From contig NZ_JAGDFV010000017.1 of the NCBI RefSeq assembly GCF_017497985.1, positions 1 through 64,000 of the forward strand: a DNA stretch of 64,000 nucleotides, given 5' to 3'. Shown piece by piece: positions 54,938 through 63,658 of the stretch. Numbering within the stretch: the first letter of the stretch is position 1; each line of letters begins with the position of its first letter. This DNA comes from Meiothermus sp. CFH 77666. GTDB taxonomy: Bacteria; Deinococcota; Deinococci; Deinococcales; Thermaceae. A model generated the notes under the pieces. It did no database searches, had not been told where the DNA came from, and was given only the letters and a program-made list of their open reading frames with translations. Both the position numbers and the translations under genes were made by a program.

Positions 54938-55342
54938 CTAAGCCCGCACCAGTGCAGCCCTAGCCCGGTCGGCCATCTGGTAGAGCTTTTCCCTGGTAAG
55001 GGGGAATTTGCCCTCCAACACAAGGCCTTTGCCATCTTCCCAGTGGGCATGATAGTGGATGTGACCCCCCGGAACTCGGAAGGCCACGTGCTTGAGCTTG
55101 GCATGACGGGGCGAGACCGAGGCAAAGAAGAAAGGCTCTCCCCGGTCATCCGAAAGCGAGACCGCCATCATGGTGGTGGGCACCTCGTAGGGGCGCTCCA
55201 TGCGGTAGATGAAGTCGGGGAAGTCGGATTCTTTAGTGAACTGCACCCCTTTTTCGGCAGCGTATTCCTTCATCCATTCGATGACCTGAACCCAGGCCTG
55301 GTAGAGCATTTCGTCGTGATGAGGGTCATGGACAGCACTCAT
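54938..55342 (-). CDS. Conserved hypothetical protein
   Basis: 134 aa, soluble, with many His and aromatic residues (GGHIHYHAHWEDGKG). The HIHYHAH cluster might bind a metal, though no known motif is matched. It is convergent with the cyclase gene, 13 bp apart, and divergent from uvrC. No family can be named. Confidence 0.65.
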   Translation of the reverse strand: MSAVHDPHHDEMLYQAWVQVIEWMKEYAAEKGVQFTKESDFPDFIYRMERPYEVPTTMMAVSLSDDRGEPFFFASVSPRHAKLKHVAFRVPGGHIHYHAHWEDGKGLVLEGKFPLTREKLYQMADRARAALVRA

Positions 55343-55506
55343 ACCCTTAGTTTATTGGTTTGTAGCCCTAAAGTCTAAAAGACCGCGTGATGCCAGAGCC
55401 GATCACTCGATTCTCACCTGGGTTGGCCCAAGCGCCTATCCTGACCACTCAACGGTAGGAAGCAAGTTACACAAGGTTCTTCGGGCTGTACTAGGATAGG
55501 GTTTAC

Positions 55507-57312
55507 ATGCGGCTGGAAGACCTTCCCCCCCTGCCCGAGGCTCCAGGGGTTTACCTTTGGAAGAACGGCCAGAGCATTATCTACGTGGGCAAGGCCAAAA
55601 ACCTGAAAGCCCGCGTGACCAGCTATTTTCACAGTGAAGGCAAAAGCCTGCGGATCTCGAGGGAAGCCACCACCCTCGAGTTCATCGTGCTACGCGACGA
55701 GGTCGAGGCGCTTTTGCTCGAGGCCAACCTGATCAAACACCACCGCCCCCACTACAACGTCCTGATGAAGGACGACAAGCACTACCCCTTCCTGAAGCTG
55801 ACCAACGAGGAATGGCCCATGCTGATGGTGGTGCGGCGGATCCAAAACGACGGGGCCCGCTACTGGGGGCCTTTCCCCGAGGCTTCGGCAGTGCGGCGCA
55901 TCAAGCGTCTGGTGGATCGCTTCTTCCCCTTGCGTCAGAACTCCGGTTTCCCCTTCAAAAAAAGGCGCTACCCCTGCCTCAACCACTCTATGGGACGCTG
56001 CCTGGCCCCCTGCGTGGGCAAGGCCGACCCCGAACAGTACCGGGTAGTAGTACAGCAGGTCGAAGACCTCCTGGACGGCAAAGTAGAGGCCCTCTACGAA
56101 AGCCTGGAAAAGCAGATGCGGGAGGCCGCCCAGCAGCAGGACTTTGAGCGGGCTGCGGAAATCCGCGACCAGTTAGGCGCGGTGCGAAGCTTTTTCGGCA
56201 CCAGCCAGCAAGCCTACGACCCCGACCTCGGCGACCTGGATTTTCTGGGTTTTGCCCGGGCGGGCGACTACGCCCTGCTTCAGCACTACCAGATGCGGGG
56301 GGGCCAGATGCTCGGGCGCATCAGCCGGTTTGTGGAAGGTGTGAAAGAAGCCAGCGATGCCGAATTGCTGGAGGCCTTTTTACGCGACTACTACCTAGAG
56401 GCCACCCCACTGCCCCCTCTGGTGCTGCTGCCCTTCGAGTTGGAAGCCCAGGACGCTTTCTCAGCCTTTCTGAGCAGCAAAGGGCGCAAGGTAGAGGTAC
56501 GCATCCCCCAGCGGGGCGACAAAACCCGCCTGATTGAGCTGGCCCAGAACAATGCCCACACCGCACTACAGAGCGAGCTTAAAATCCTGGAGCGCAAAGG
56601 CGACCACCCCGGCCTCAAGGGGCTGATGGAGGTGCTGGGGCTTTCGCGCCGTCCTTACCGCATTGAGGGCTACGACATCTCGAATCTGCTGGGCGAGAGC
56701 GTGGTGGGTTCTATTACCGTGTTCGAGGGGGGCCGGCCCAAAAAAACCGAGTACCGCCGTCTCAAAATCCGGGGCCTGGAGGGCCAGCCCGACGACTTTT
56801 TTGCCATGGAGCAAACCCTTCTGCGGCGCTTTACCGGCAGCCTGGCCCAGAGTATGCCCATCCCCGACCTGATTCTGATTGACGGCGGCTTGGGGCAGGT
56901 GCGGGCCGCCCGGAAGGGCCTCGAGCAGGCCGGTCTGGACATTCCGCTGGTGGGGCTGGCCAAGCGCGAAGAGACGTTGGTTTTACCCGACGGCAAAACC
57001 ATAGCCCTTCCGCTTACGCACCCGGCGCTGCAGCTCCTGATTTATCAGCGTGATGAAACCCACCGCAACGGCCTCGAGTTCCACCGCAAACTCCGCAGCC
57101 AGAAGACCCTGAAAAGCATCTTCGACGATATTCCAGGCATTGGGCCCGCCCGCAAGCGAGCCCTGCTGAATCATTTCTCCACCCTGGAAGAGCTCAAAGC
57201 CATGAGCCTAGACGACCTGGCCAGGCTACCGGGTCTCGACAGACGCAGTGCCCAGGCAGTGCTGAAGGCCCTGAAGGCAAGCAGCGGCTCAGAGGGGTCA
57301 CCGGCTAGGTGA
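55507..57312 (+). CDS. uvrC: Excinuclease ABC subunit C
   Basis: A 601-aa nucleotide excision repair nuclease. The N-terminal GIY-YIG domain (PGVYLWKNGQSIIYVGKAKN) makes the 3' cut. The UvrB-binding UVR motif (FERAAEIRDQLGAV) is near residue 215. The RNase H-like domain for the 5' cut follows (GYDISNLLGESVVGS, DLILIDGGLGQV), and the helix-hairpin-helix pair is C-terminal (IPGIGPARKRALLNHF, LPGLDRRSAQAVL). A TAGGAT box ends 9 nt before the ATG, so the message is probably leaderless or nearly so. Confidence 0.96.
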   Translation: MRLEDLPPLPEAPGVYLWKNGQSIIYVGKAKNLKARVTSYFHSEGKSLRISREATTLEFIVLRDEVEALLLEANLIKHHRPHYNVLMKDDKHYPFLKLTNEEWPMLMVVRRIQNDGARYWGPFPEASAVRRIKRLVDRFFPLRQNSGFPFKKRRYPCLNHSMGRCLAPCVGKADPEQYRVVVQQVEDLLDGKVEALYESLEKQMREAAQQQDFERAAEIRDQLGAVRSFFGTSQQAYDPDLGDLDFLGFARAGDYALLQHYQMRGGQMLGRISRFVEGVKEASDAELLEAFLRDYYLEATPLPPLVLLPFELEAQDAFSAFLSSKGRKVEVRIPQRGDKTRLIELAQNNAHTALQSELKILERKGDHPGLKGLMEVLGLSRRPYRIEGYDISNLLGESVVGSITVFEGGRPKKTEYRRLKIRGLEGQPDDFFAMEQTLLRRFTGSLAQSMPIPDLILIDGGLGQVRAARKGLEQAGLDIPLVGLAKREETLVLPDGKTIALPLTHPALQLLIYQRDETHRNGLEFHRKLRSQKTLKSIFDDIPGIGPARKRALLNHFSTLEELKAMSLDDLARLPGLDRRSAQAVLKALKASSGSEGSPAR

Positions 57313-57318
57313 GGAAAG

Positions 57319-57360
57319 TCGATAGTCGATAGTCGATAGTCAATGGTCAATGGTTCATCG
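57319..57360. repeat. 7-bp tandem tract between uvrC and hom
   Basis: Three perfect TCGATAG heptads, two TCAATGG, then a decayed copy. This is the cleanest tract of its kind in the window. Confidence 0.85.
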
Positions 57361-57405
57361 TCTGTGGTGCATAGCCCCAGACTGGCATTCCCCTTTCCGA
57401 CACGG

Positions 57406-57411
57406 TAGGCT
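57406..57411 (+). promoter_or_regulatory. -10 box of a leaderless hom transcript
   Basis: TAGGCT ends 7 nt before ATG 57419; CTGGCA lies 18 bp upstream as a possible -35 box. Confidence 0.5.
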
Positions 57412-57418
57412 TACGCCT

Positions 57419-58435
57419 ATGGAAACCGTGCGTATCGCTCTGATGGGGGGCGGGACGGTAGGCAGCGCCTTCGCCGAACTTCTGCCCTCGCATCACGCTC
57501 GCTTTGAAGCGCTGGGGCTCGAGGTCGAACTGGCTAAAGTCCTGGTGCGCGACCCCCGCAAAAGCCGGCCCGGCATTCCAACCAGGCTGCTCACCGACAA
57601 CCCCGCAGGCTTTCTGGACGACGTGGACGTGCTGGTAGAGGTAGCAGGCGGCACCACCGTAGCCGGCGACCTGGTGTTGCAGGCCCTGGAACGGGGCCTT
57701 CCGGTGGTCACGGCCAACAAGGCCCTGCTGGCCGAACGCTGGGACGAGTTGCGCCCCCACGCCGAGGAAGGCAACCTCTACTACGAAGCCAGCGTAATGG
57801 CCGGGACGCCCATCCTGGGAGCCCTGCAAAGCCTGTGGGGCAACCAGACCCTGGAGCTGCACGGCATCGTGAACGGCACCTGTAGCTACCTGATCCGGCG
57901 CATGGAGGAAGGGGCCACCTACGACGAAGCCTTCCAGGAGGCGGGAAGGCTCGGCTACCTGGAAGCCGACCCCAACCTGGATGTGGGCGGCATAGACTCG
58001 GCCCACAAAATTACCGTGCTGGGGCGGCTTACGGTAGACCCCGGCCTGCGTTGGGACAAGGTGCTGAGCCGCACTCGAGGCATCCAGCATCTCACCCCCC
58101 AGATGCTCCAGCAAGCCCGCGCAGAAGGCCACGCCATCAAGCTGGTGGCCAGCCTCTACCCCGAACAGGGTGAGTGGGTGGCGGCGGTGCGTCCGGTGCG
58201 CCTGCCCGAGTCGCACCCGCTGGTCACCCTGGGCAGCGGGCGCAACGCCATGGTGTACCGGGGCGACCCGGTGGGGCAGCTGGTGTTTGCGGGCGCCGGA
58301 GCCGGTGGGGGGGTGACGGCGAGTGCGGTTCTGGGCGATTTGTACCGGGCCTTGCTGGGTACGCCGGGGCACCTGCCCATTCCTGCGGCAGCGCCGGTTC
58401 CCGCACTGGAAGTGGAGAAACTCGAGGAGGTTTGA
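57419..58435 (+). CDS. hom: Homoserine dehydrogenase
   Basis: A 338-aa NAD(P)-dependent enzyme that reduces aspartate semialdehyde to homoserine. The nucleotide-binding loop is GGGTVGS (residues 10-16). VTANKALLA and NGTCSYLIRRM are family motifs, and the catalytic Lys lies in DSAHKITVLG near 197. The C-terminal ACT domain of longer homologs is absent, so feedback by threonine through ACT is not expected. thrC follows 117 bp downstream. ATG 57419 is supported by the -10 box. Confidence 0.95.
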   Translation: METVRIALMGGGTVGSAFAELLPSHHARFEALGLEVELAKVLVRDPRKSRPGIPTRLLTDNPAGFLDDVDVLVEVAGGTTVAGDLVLQALERGLPVVTANKALLAERWDELRPHAEEGNLYYEASVMAGTPILGALQSLWGNQTLELHGIVNGTCSYLIRRMEEGATYDEAFQEAGRLGYLEADPNLDVGGIDSAHKITVLGRLTVDPGLRWDKVLSRTRGIQHLTPQMLQQARAEGHAIKLVASLYPEQGEWVAAVRPVRLPESHPLVTLGSGRNAMVYRGDPVGQLVFAGAGAGGGVTASAVLGDLYRALLGTPGHLPIPAAAPVPALEVEKLEEV

Positions 58436-58464
58436 AAAAAGCCTGGTGAGCGGGGAGTTTGTAT

Positions 58465-58499
58465 AGCCGAAAGCCCAAAGCCGAAGGTTAAAAGCGCCA
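58465..58499. repeat. 7-bp tandem tract between hom and thrC
   Basis: AGCCGAA, AGCCCAA, AGCCGAA, GGTTAAA, AGCGCCA. Confidence 0.7.
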
Positions 58500-58552
58500 G
58501 AACCCACCGGCCCTGAGACCTTCGACGCACCCCTTATGATGAGTTCTGCTCT

Positions 58553-59857
58553 ATGATTCACTACTACAGCACCCGCGACCCCCACAAAAGCCTGGTGCGG
58601 TTTGAGGAGGCCCTCCTCAAGGGGCTGGCCCCGGATGGCGGCCTGTACGTACCCGACCGGATTCCCAGGCTCGAGCCAGACCTGTGGCAGCGGGCAAACG
58701 CCATTGCCGAAGTGGGCGTCGCCGTTCTGTGGGAATGGCTGAAGGATGAAATACCGCTGGCCGACCTCGAGCCCATCGTCCGCGATGCCCTGAACTTCCC
58801 CTGCCCCCTGGTCAAGCTCTCGGACGATTTGTACGTACTCGAGCTCTTCCACGGCCCCACCCTTTCTTTCAAGGATTTTGGCGCCCGCACCATGGCCCGC
58901 CTGATGCAGTACTTCCTGCGCAAGCGGGGTGAGCGCCGCATCATCCTGGTGGCCACCTCCGGCGATACCGGCAGCGCCGTGGCCGATGGCTTCGCAGGCC
59001 AGGGCAACATCGAGGTGGTGCTGCTTTACCCCAAGGGCAAAGTGAGCGATGTGCAGGAACGCCAGCTCATTACCCAGCGCCCCGGCGTGCGCAGTTTTGC
59101 CGTGGAGGGCACCTTCGACGACTGCCAGCGCATGGTCAAGGAAGCCTTCGTAGACCCCGAGCTCGCTCACCTACCCCTGAGCAGCGCCAACTCCATCAAC
59201 ATCGGGCGGCTGCTGCCGCAAGCGCTCTACTACCTGTGGGCCATTGGACAACTGCACGCCAGGGAAAGGAAGCCTGTAGAGGAGGTCAACTTTTGTGTGC
59301 CTAGCGGAAACCTGGGCAACCTGATGGGGGGTGTTCTGGCGGCTTTGATGGGCCAGCCTGTGCACCGGTTTATTGCCGCCCACAACGACAACCACTTCTT
59401 CCCCGACTTCCTGCAGGGCAAAGCCGAGGCCTATCAGTTCCACCCCACCATCGCCACCCTTTCCAACGCCATGGATGTGGGCTCGCCCAGCAACTTTGAG
59501 CGCCTGTACACCCTTCTGGGTGCAGAAAAACTGCGCCGCTGGGTATGGGGCACCACCGTCTCGAACGAAGCAACCTTAGGGCGCATGAAAAAAACCTACG
59601 AAGCCTACGGCTACATCGCCTGCCCGCATACCGCCGTGGGCCTGGAAGCCCAGGCGCGCTACCGGCAGGAAACCGGCGACCCCACCCCCCTCATCAGCCT
59701 GGCCTGCGCGCACCCGGCCAAGTTTCCCGATGCGGTCTCGAGGGCGCTGGGCCAAGAGCCCCTCAAAGAGGAGGCCCTGGAAATTCTTTACAGCCGTCCA
59801 ACCCAGGTCGAGACCATTGGCGCCAGTCTCTCCGCTCTCAAGTCGCATTTGCTGTAG
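58553..59857 (+). CDS. thrC: Threonine synthase
   Basis: A 434-aa PLP enzyme that converts phosphohomoserine to threonine. The PLP Lys is in GPTLSFKDFGAR near residue 106, with the phosphate loop SGDTGSAV next. The N-terminal YYSTRDPHKSLVRFEEALLK marks the longer, E. coli-like class. A TATGAT box ends 12 nt before the ATG, so thrC probably has its own promoter in addition to read-through from hom. No homoserine kinase gene lies in the window. Confidence 0.95.
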   Translation: MIHYYSTRDPHKSLVRFEEALLKGLAPDGGLYVPDRIPRLEPDLWQRANAIAEVGVAVLWEWLKDEIPLADLEPIVRDALNFPCPLVKLSDDLYVLELFHGPTLSFKDFGARTMARLMQYFLRKRGERRIILVATSGDTGSAVADGFAGQGNIEVVLLYPKGKVSDVQERQLITQRPGVRSFAVEGTFDDCQRMVKEAFVDPELAHLPLSSANSINIGRLLPQALYYLWAIGQLHARERKPVEEVNFCVPSGNLGNLMGGVLAALMGQPVHRFIAAHNDNHFFPDFLQGKAEAYQFHPTIATLSNAMDVGSPSNFERLYTLLGAEKLRRWVWGTTVSNEATLGRMKKTYEAYGYIACPHTAVGLEAQARYRQETGDPTPLISLACAHPAKFPDAVSRALGQEPLKEEALEILYSRPTQVETIGASLSALKSHLL

Positions 59858-59896
59858 TGTCCTGCCAAAAAACGGTAAGCTATGGGAAGGTAGAGC

Positions 59897-60208
59897 ATGG
59901 CAGAGAAAGCAAAAGAAAAACCCAATAAAGAACCCTTTCCGGGCGCTTATTTCATTGGTCTGGTCATCACCCTGGCCCTGCTGGTGGTGGTAGTGGCAGT
60001 GGGCGCAGGGTTGCCGCCCGCCCTTTCGGGCTTCCTGGTTGCGCTGCTGTTGGGCGTTACCGTCAATCCCAAGTACGCGCTGGGCTTTTTGAGTGCAGGG
60101 GTATTCTCGGCCCTGCTCGGCTTTGCCGGCAGCGAGCCCCAGGTGGCCTGGGGCGGCGTGGGCCTTATCATCGCAAGCCTGCTGGTCTGGCGTTTTATCA
60201 AGACCTGA
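59897..60208 (+). CDS. Small membrane protein, function unknown
   Basis: 103 aa with a Lys/Glu-rich N-terminus (MAEKAKEKPNKEPFPG) and three or four hydrophobic stretches (AYFIGLVITLALLVVVVAVG, PALSGFLVALLLGVTV, ALGFLSAGVFSALLGFAGSE). GGAAGG lies about 8 nt before the ATG. It starts a short gene string with the next membrane protein and a nitrilase. Confidence 0.65.
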   Translation: MAEKAKEKPNKEPFPGAYFIGLVITLALLVVVVAVGAGLPPALSGFLVALLLGVTVNPKYALGFLSAGVFSALLGFAGSEPQVAWGGVGLIIASLLVWRFIKT

Positions 60209-60233
60209 GTTGCCTTAATAGCAGGGTCTGACC

Positions 60234-60575
60234 ATGCACGGCACCTTCTGGAGACGCTCGCTGGCGCCCGACCGGCTGGCCCGCACCCTGATCTACGCCG
60301 GCATTGCAGGCTTCATCTGGTTCTTCTTCATACAACCCAGCCCCTTCGGCTCCACGCTCTCGGTGACCACCCTGGTAGGGGCCGGGCTGGTGCAGTACGG
60401 GAGCGGCAAGCCCTTTGCGATTCCGCTCTACATCTACGTTCTGGCGGCCCTGGTGCTCGTGCAGCTTGCGGGGCTGGTGCTGGGCGTGGGGGGGCAGCTC
60501 GGGGCGGCTTTACTGGGTAGCGCCCTGGGCCTGGGTCTGCCGTACCTGGCCTACCGTCTGGGAGAAAAAGCATGA
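60234..60575 (+). CDS. Small membrane protein, function unknown
   Basis: 113 aa with about three hydrophobic segments (LIYAGIAGFIWFFFIQPSPF, LSVTTLVGAGLVQYGS, LYIYVLAALVLVQLAGLVLG). Its end overlaps the nitrilase start by 4 bp, which shows translational coupling. No family is recognised. Confidence 0.65.
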   Translation: MHGTFWRRSLAPDRLARTLIYAGIAGFIWFFFIQPSPFGSTLSVTTLVGAGLVQYGSGKPFAIPLYIYVLAALVLVQLAGLVLGVGGQLGAALLGSALGLGLPYLAYRLGEKA

Positions 60576-61339
60576 AAGTAGCCCTGGTTCACCTGGCCAC
60601 CCGCGAAACCCCCGAGGCCACCCTCGAGGTGGCCCTGGCCCTGCTAAAGCAAGCCCACCAGCAAGGCGCCGATGTAGCGGTGCTGCCCGAGCTTTTTCCC
60701 AGCGTTTACCGCTATGAGGAAGCGCACAAAACCCCCAGGGTGCTATCTCTGCTCACCCAGTTCTGCCAACAAACCGGCCTCACGGTAGTGGCGGGGGTGC
60801 TCGAGCCCCACCAGGACCGCTACGCCAACCGGGCTCAGGTGATTGGCCCCCAGGGCCTGCGGGCCACCTACACCAAAACCCACCTGATCCCCGCTTTCAA
60901 CGAACCCGCCCACATGACCCCTGGGCAAGACCTGGTGCACCTCGAGCTAAAAGGCTTCCAGGCTGGCATTGCCATCTGCTTCGACCTGCGCTTTCCCGAA
61001 CTCTTCCGCGCTTATGCCCTGCAAGGGGTCAACCTGTTCCTGATTCCTTCGGCCTGGCCCATGAGCCGCAGCTACGCCTGGGAGCTCTTCTGCAAGGCTC
61101 GAGCCGCCGAGAACCAGGCTTACCTGATTGCCGTCAACCACGCCGAAGACCCCTTTGGCGCGGCCAGCCTGGCCATAGACCCCATGGGTATGGAGATGCT
61201 GCGACTGGAAGCCGAGGGAGTGGGCGTGGTGGCGCTGGATCCCAGCTACCCGGCCCGGCTGCGCCAGGAGTTTCCGGTGTTTCCCCAGCGCCGCCCGGAG
61301 CTTTACGCGGGCCTTTTGAAAAGCCCCACCAGCAAGTAA
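60572..61339 (+). CDS. Nitrilase-superfamily carbon-nitrogen hydrolase
   Basis: 255 aa with the nitrilase Glu-Lys-Cys triad: Glu in VLPELFPSVY near 41, Lys in YTKTHLIPAF near 110 and Cys in IAICFDLRFPELF near 143. The length and the RFPE motif fit the Nit2/omega-amidase or related C-N hydrolase branch. The exact substrate is not clear. It is coupled to the upstream membrane protein gene. Its last 37 bp overlap a convergent gene. Confidence 0.88.
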   Translation: MKVALVHLATRETPEATLEVALALLKQAHQQGADVAVLPELFPSVYRYEEAHKTPRVLSLLTQFCQQTGLTVVAGVLEPHQDRYANRAQVIGPQGLRATYTKTHLIPAFNEPAHMTPGQDLVHLELKGFQAGIAICFDLRFPELFRAYALQGVNLFLIPSAWPMSRSYAWELFCKARAAENQAYLIAVNHAEDPFGAASLAIDPMGMEMLRLEAEGVGVVALDPSYPARLRQEFPVFPQRRPELYAGLLKSPTSK

Positions 61340-61656
61340 ACCAAAGCCCCCAGCATCAAGCCCTGGCCCCAGGCCGGAAAATAGGGCCAGAGCATCTGCA
61401 TCTCAAAGCGCCCCGCCAAGAGCAACGGCCAGGGCAACAAAGCCCAGGCCAGCCCATACTGCCGGAAGCCCGCCGCCAGCAAAAAGGCCAGCCCCACCCC
61501 CCGCAAATAAAAAAGCCACCCCTGCCCCAGCTCGTTCTGGTAGATGAACCACAAAAGATTGAGCCAGACCCCCACTGCTCCCCAGGCCCAGCCAAAGCGG
61601 CGTACAACTGTCAATGCCAACAAAAACAAACCCAGCGCGACGAAAAGATCAAGCAT
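61303..61656 (-). CDS. Small membrane protein, function unknown
   Basis: 117 aa, almost wholly hydrophobic, with four or five predicted membrane segments rich in Trp and Leu (LFVALGLFLLALTVVRRFGW, VGVWLNLLWFIYQ, LPWPLLLAGRFEMQ). Its 3' end overlaps the nitrilase gene by 37 bp. No motif is recognised. Confidence 0.55.
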   Translation of the reverse strand: MLDLFVALGLFLLALTVVRRFGWAWGAVGVWLNLLWFIYQNELGQGWLFYLRGVGLAFLLAAGFRQYGLAWALLPWPLLLAGRFEMQMLWPYFPAWGQGLMLGALVYLLVGLFKRPA

Positions 61657-61989
61657 TGCGGTTTATTCTAGGGCATTGAGTACAGTGTAGGAGAGATTCC
61701 TTGTATCAAATCTGCCAGAACCCCTTTCCTTCTCCCCTGGCGAGAGAAGGCAGTAATATCCAAACCGCGTTGTTCACTAACAGTGACGGAAAACCGATTG
61801 CCTACACCGGGGATGTCGCCCAGATTAGGGCTTTACAAGTGCTTCCACCAGAATCGCGCAAGCGACTCGCCTGGGCTGAGGGGGCTCAGAAACAGCTCTC
61901 AAGGATAACCTATCCCGGTAAAGCTGGTATCAGGTAGTCTATGTGCATTCTAGGACAAAGCCACTCCATCACTTGCTAAAATTCCGTGC
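61657..61989. other. Intergenic stretch with one palindromic repeat
   Basis: 333 bp between a minus-strand membrane protein gene and the plus-strand lipoprotein gene, so it should contain both promoters. CCTTCTC and GAGAAGG (about 61731-61752) form a 7-bp stem. The flanking CCCCTTTCCTTCTCCCC also occurs at 12186-12202. No gene is convincing here. Confidence 0.5.
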
Positions 61990-63081
61990 ATGAGATACCT
62001 GAGCCTGCTTCTTCTACTAACCCTAGCCCTTCTGAGCACCGCCTGCGACCAGCGCCAGAATCTACCCCCACCCCCGCCCCCGCCCGTCCTGACCCCCCCG
62101 GCGGACGGGGTGGCCGTCTTCCGGTACGAGCACAGCCACGGCAACGTGGTGGCCTGGACCCGCCCCGAGGCCCACGGCATCGAGGTCAGCCAGTACATCG
62201 AGAGCCTGGACGGCCAGCACCGGGCCCAGTGGTGGGGGGTTCACCCCTACTCCACCCCCACCTACATGGCCGCCTACATCCCCGCCAGTAGTATGTACGG
62301 CAACGAGGGGGTGATCGTGCAGTACGGCATCGACACCACCCCCGATAAGCGCTACGGGGGGCGGCGCTTCATCTGGAAGACCCGCTACCGCTGGCACACC
62401 CACGAGGAGCCCTGGCGGCTGGAGCTGCCGGTGGGCCCGGTGAGCTTCGAGATCCTGGAGCGCTTCCCCTGGGAGGCCCCCGGCCAGACCCTCAACCCCC
62501 GCAGCCCCGAGGGTGCGGGCATCGCCAATACCGGTCCCGTGATCCGGCCCTTCCTGGGCTGCTACCAGGCCGACCGGGGGGTGTTCCGGGAGAAGGGCCT
62601 CTACGCTTTCAGCCCCCATGCAGTGGCTTTCCAGTGGTTCTGGGAGCCCATCGCCCAGACCGGCCTGGCCAGCTTTACCCGCCAGTGGAGCTGGAGCGAC
62701 GGGATGGCCGACGGCTATATCGCCAACACCGATCTCGGCAACGGCATGTTCCTCACCGACGGGCGCAGGCCGCCGCGCAAGCTCATCCCCAGCCTCTCCA
62801 ACCGGCTGCACACGGTGGTGGTCATCGTCTACGCCGACGGGATCGGCCCCTTCCCCAGGTCCTGGGAAAAACGCTACTGGCGGCTGGCCGGACGCAACTT
62901 CGGGGCCTTCGAGAACCCTGACGGGAGCGTGCGCTGCGAGTTCGGGGAGTGGAAGCTGGACGAGCTGACCGACCCCCAGGCCATCGCCCTGATGGACGGC
63001 TGGCGCACCCGCAGCAGTGGCCGGAGCTTCCCGCCCGACCTCGAACCCATTCCCGCAGTGCTGGATGTGCAGTGGCCGTAG
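61990..63081 (+). CDS. Orphan lipoprotein, function unknown
   Basis: 363 aa. The signal peptide MRYLSLLLLLTLALLSTAC has a clear lipobox (LSTAC), followed by a short Pro-rich linker of seven prolines. The mature part is rich in Trp, Tyr and Gly and is probably beta-structured (YIPASSMYGNEGVIVQYGID, FQWFWEPIAQTGLASFTRQW). No known domain is recognised. The base use differs from neighbours: it is very GC-rich and has no CTCGAG in 1.1 kb, so recent transfer is possible. Confidence 0.7.
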   Translation: MRYLSLLLLLTLALLSTACDQRQNLPPPPPPPVLTPPADGVAVFRYEHSHGNVVAWTRPEAHGIEVSQYIESLDGQHRAQWWGVHPYSTPTYMAAYIPASSMYGNEGVIVQYGIDTTPDKRYGGRRFIWKTRYRWHTHEEPWRLELPVGPVSFEILERFPWEAPGQTLNPRSPEGAGIANTGPVIRPFLGCYQADRGVFREKGLYAFSPHAVAFQWFWEPIAQTGLASFTRQWSWSDGMADGYIANTDLGNGMFLTDGRRPPRKLIPSLSNRLHTVVVIVYADGIGPFPRSWEKRYWRLAGRNFGAFENPDGSVRCEFGEWKLDELTDPQAIALMDGWRTRSSGRSFPPDLEPIPAVLDVQWP

Positions 63082-63263
63082 TTCGGTACACGACCAACCT
63101 CCGAGATTGATTGGTACACCTGGCGATATCTCATGCTGGACGTTTCCCAGGCGGGCCCGCCGACCCTACCCCTGGCTGACGAGCGTGGGTGGTAGGTGCG
63201 CTCACGATAGACTTTTACCGCCACGGGAAAGCTGCCCATACATTGCTTAGAACATTCGTCATA

Positions 63264-63317
63264 AATTTTGAACCCTCCAACCTCAAGAAAATCTTGTCCT
63301 GCACAGTATGGTAGCCG
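63264..63317 (+). repeat. Dispersed repeat family B, copy 3 (5' part)
   Basis: ATTTTGAACCCTCCAACCTC then CTTGTCCTGCACAGTA. It matches the first half of copy 4, 258 bp downstream in the same orientation, then diverges. Confidence 0.7.
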
Positions 63318-63449
63318 CCAGGTAACTCGAAACCCAAGCGTAGGCCGGGCGCGGACGATTTTCGTTTTCAGGGACGGCCACGGCTGGGTACACCGCCGCA
63401 TAAACACCTATACACCTCCATTTTTTCCATGTGTGATGGCCTCTGGGCC

Positions 63450-63472
63450 CCCTCCCTACCACGTAGGGAGGG
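63450..63472. repeat. Hairpin repeat family C, copy 3
   Basis: CCCTCCCTAC and GTAGGGAGGG around CAC. The stem is identical to the one at 12474-12496 and shares about 20 bp of flank in inverted orientation (GGGAGGGTATTGGACAGGG). Confidence 0.8.
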
Positions 63473-63521
63473 CGGGGAGGGTATTGGACAGGGCCCACAA
63501 CCGCTCGGCTACACAAAGTCA

Positions 63522-63601
63522 TATTTTGAGCCATCCAACATCAAGGAAGCCTTGTCCTGGACAGAACAGTAGACACCGGATTGGGCCGTCACATCCGTGA
63601 A
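63522..63601 (+). repeat. Dispersed repeat family B, copy 4
   Basis: ATTTTGAGCCATCCAACATC, GTCCTGGACAGAACAGTA and CACATCCGTGAA in the same order as copy 2. It abuts the ATPase-operon terminator. Confidence 0.75.
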
Positions 63602-63606
63602 GAGCC

Positions 63607-63637
63607 AAAAAAACTCGGGGCCACAAGCACCCCGAAT
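63607..63637 (-). terminator. Terminator of the V-type ATPase operon end
   Basis: On the minus strand TCGGGG and CCCCGA form a 6-bp stem followed by seven T. It lies about 22 bp after the atpD stop. Confidence 0.8.
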
Positions 63638-63658
63638 TTGCAGGATTACAGCAGGTTC

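Larger units (their letters stand above)
63082..63658. other. Repeat-rich intergenic region
   Basis: 577 bp with no convincing gene. It holds two family B repeats (63264-63317 partial, 63522-63601), a family C hairpin (63450-63472) and the terminator of the ATPase operon. Confidence 0.7.

Noticed and set aside
57347-59170. 607-codon open frame on the minus strand across hom and thrC
   Set aside because: It lies antisense to two clear enzymes, has low-complexity His/Gly/Ala-rich translation, and reflects high GC content.
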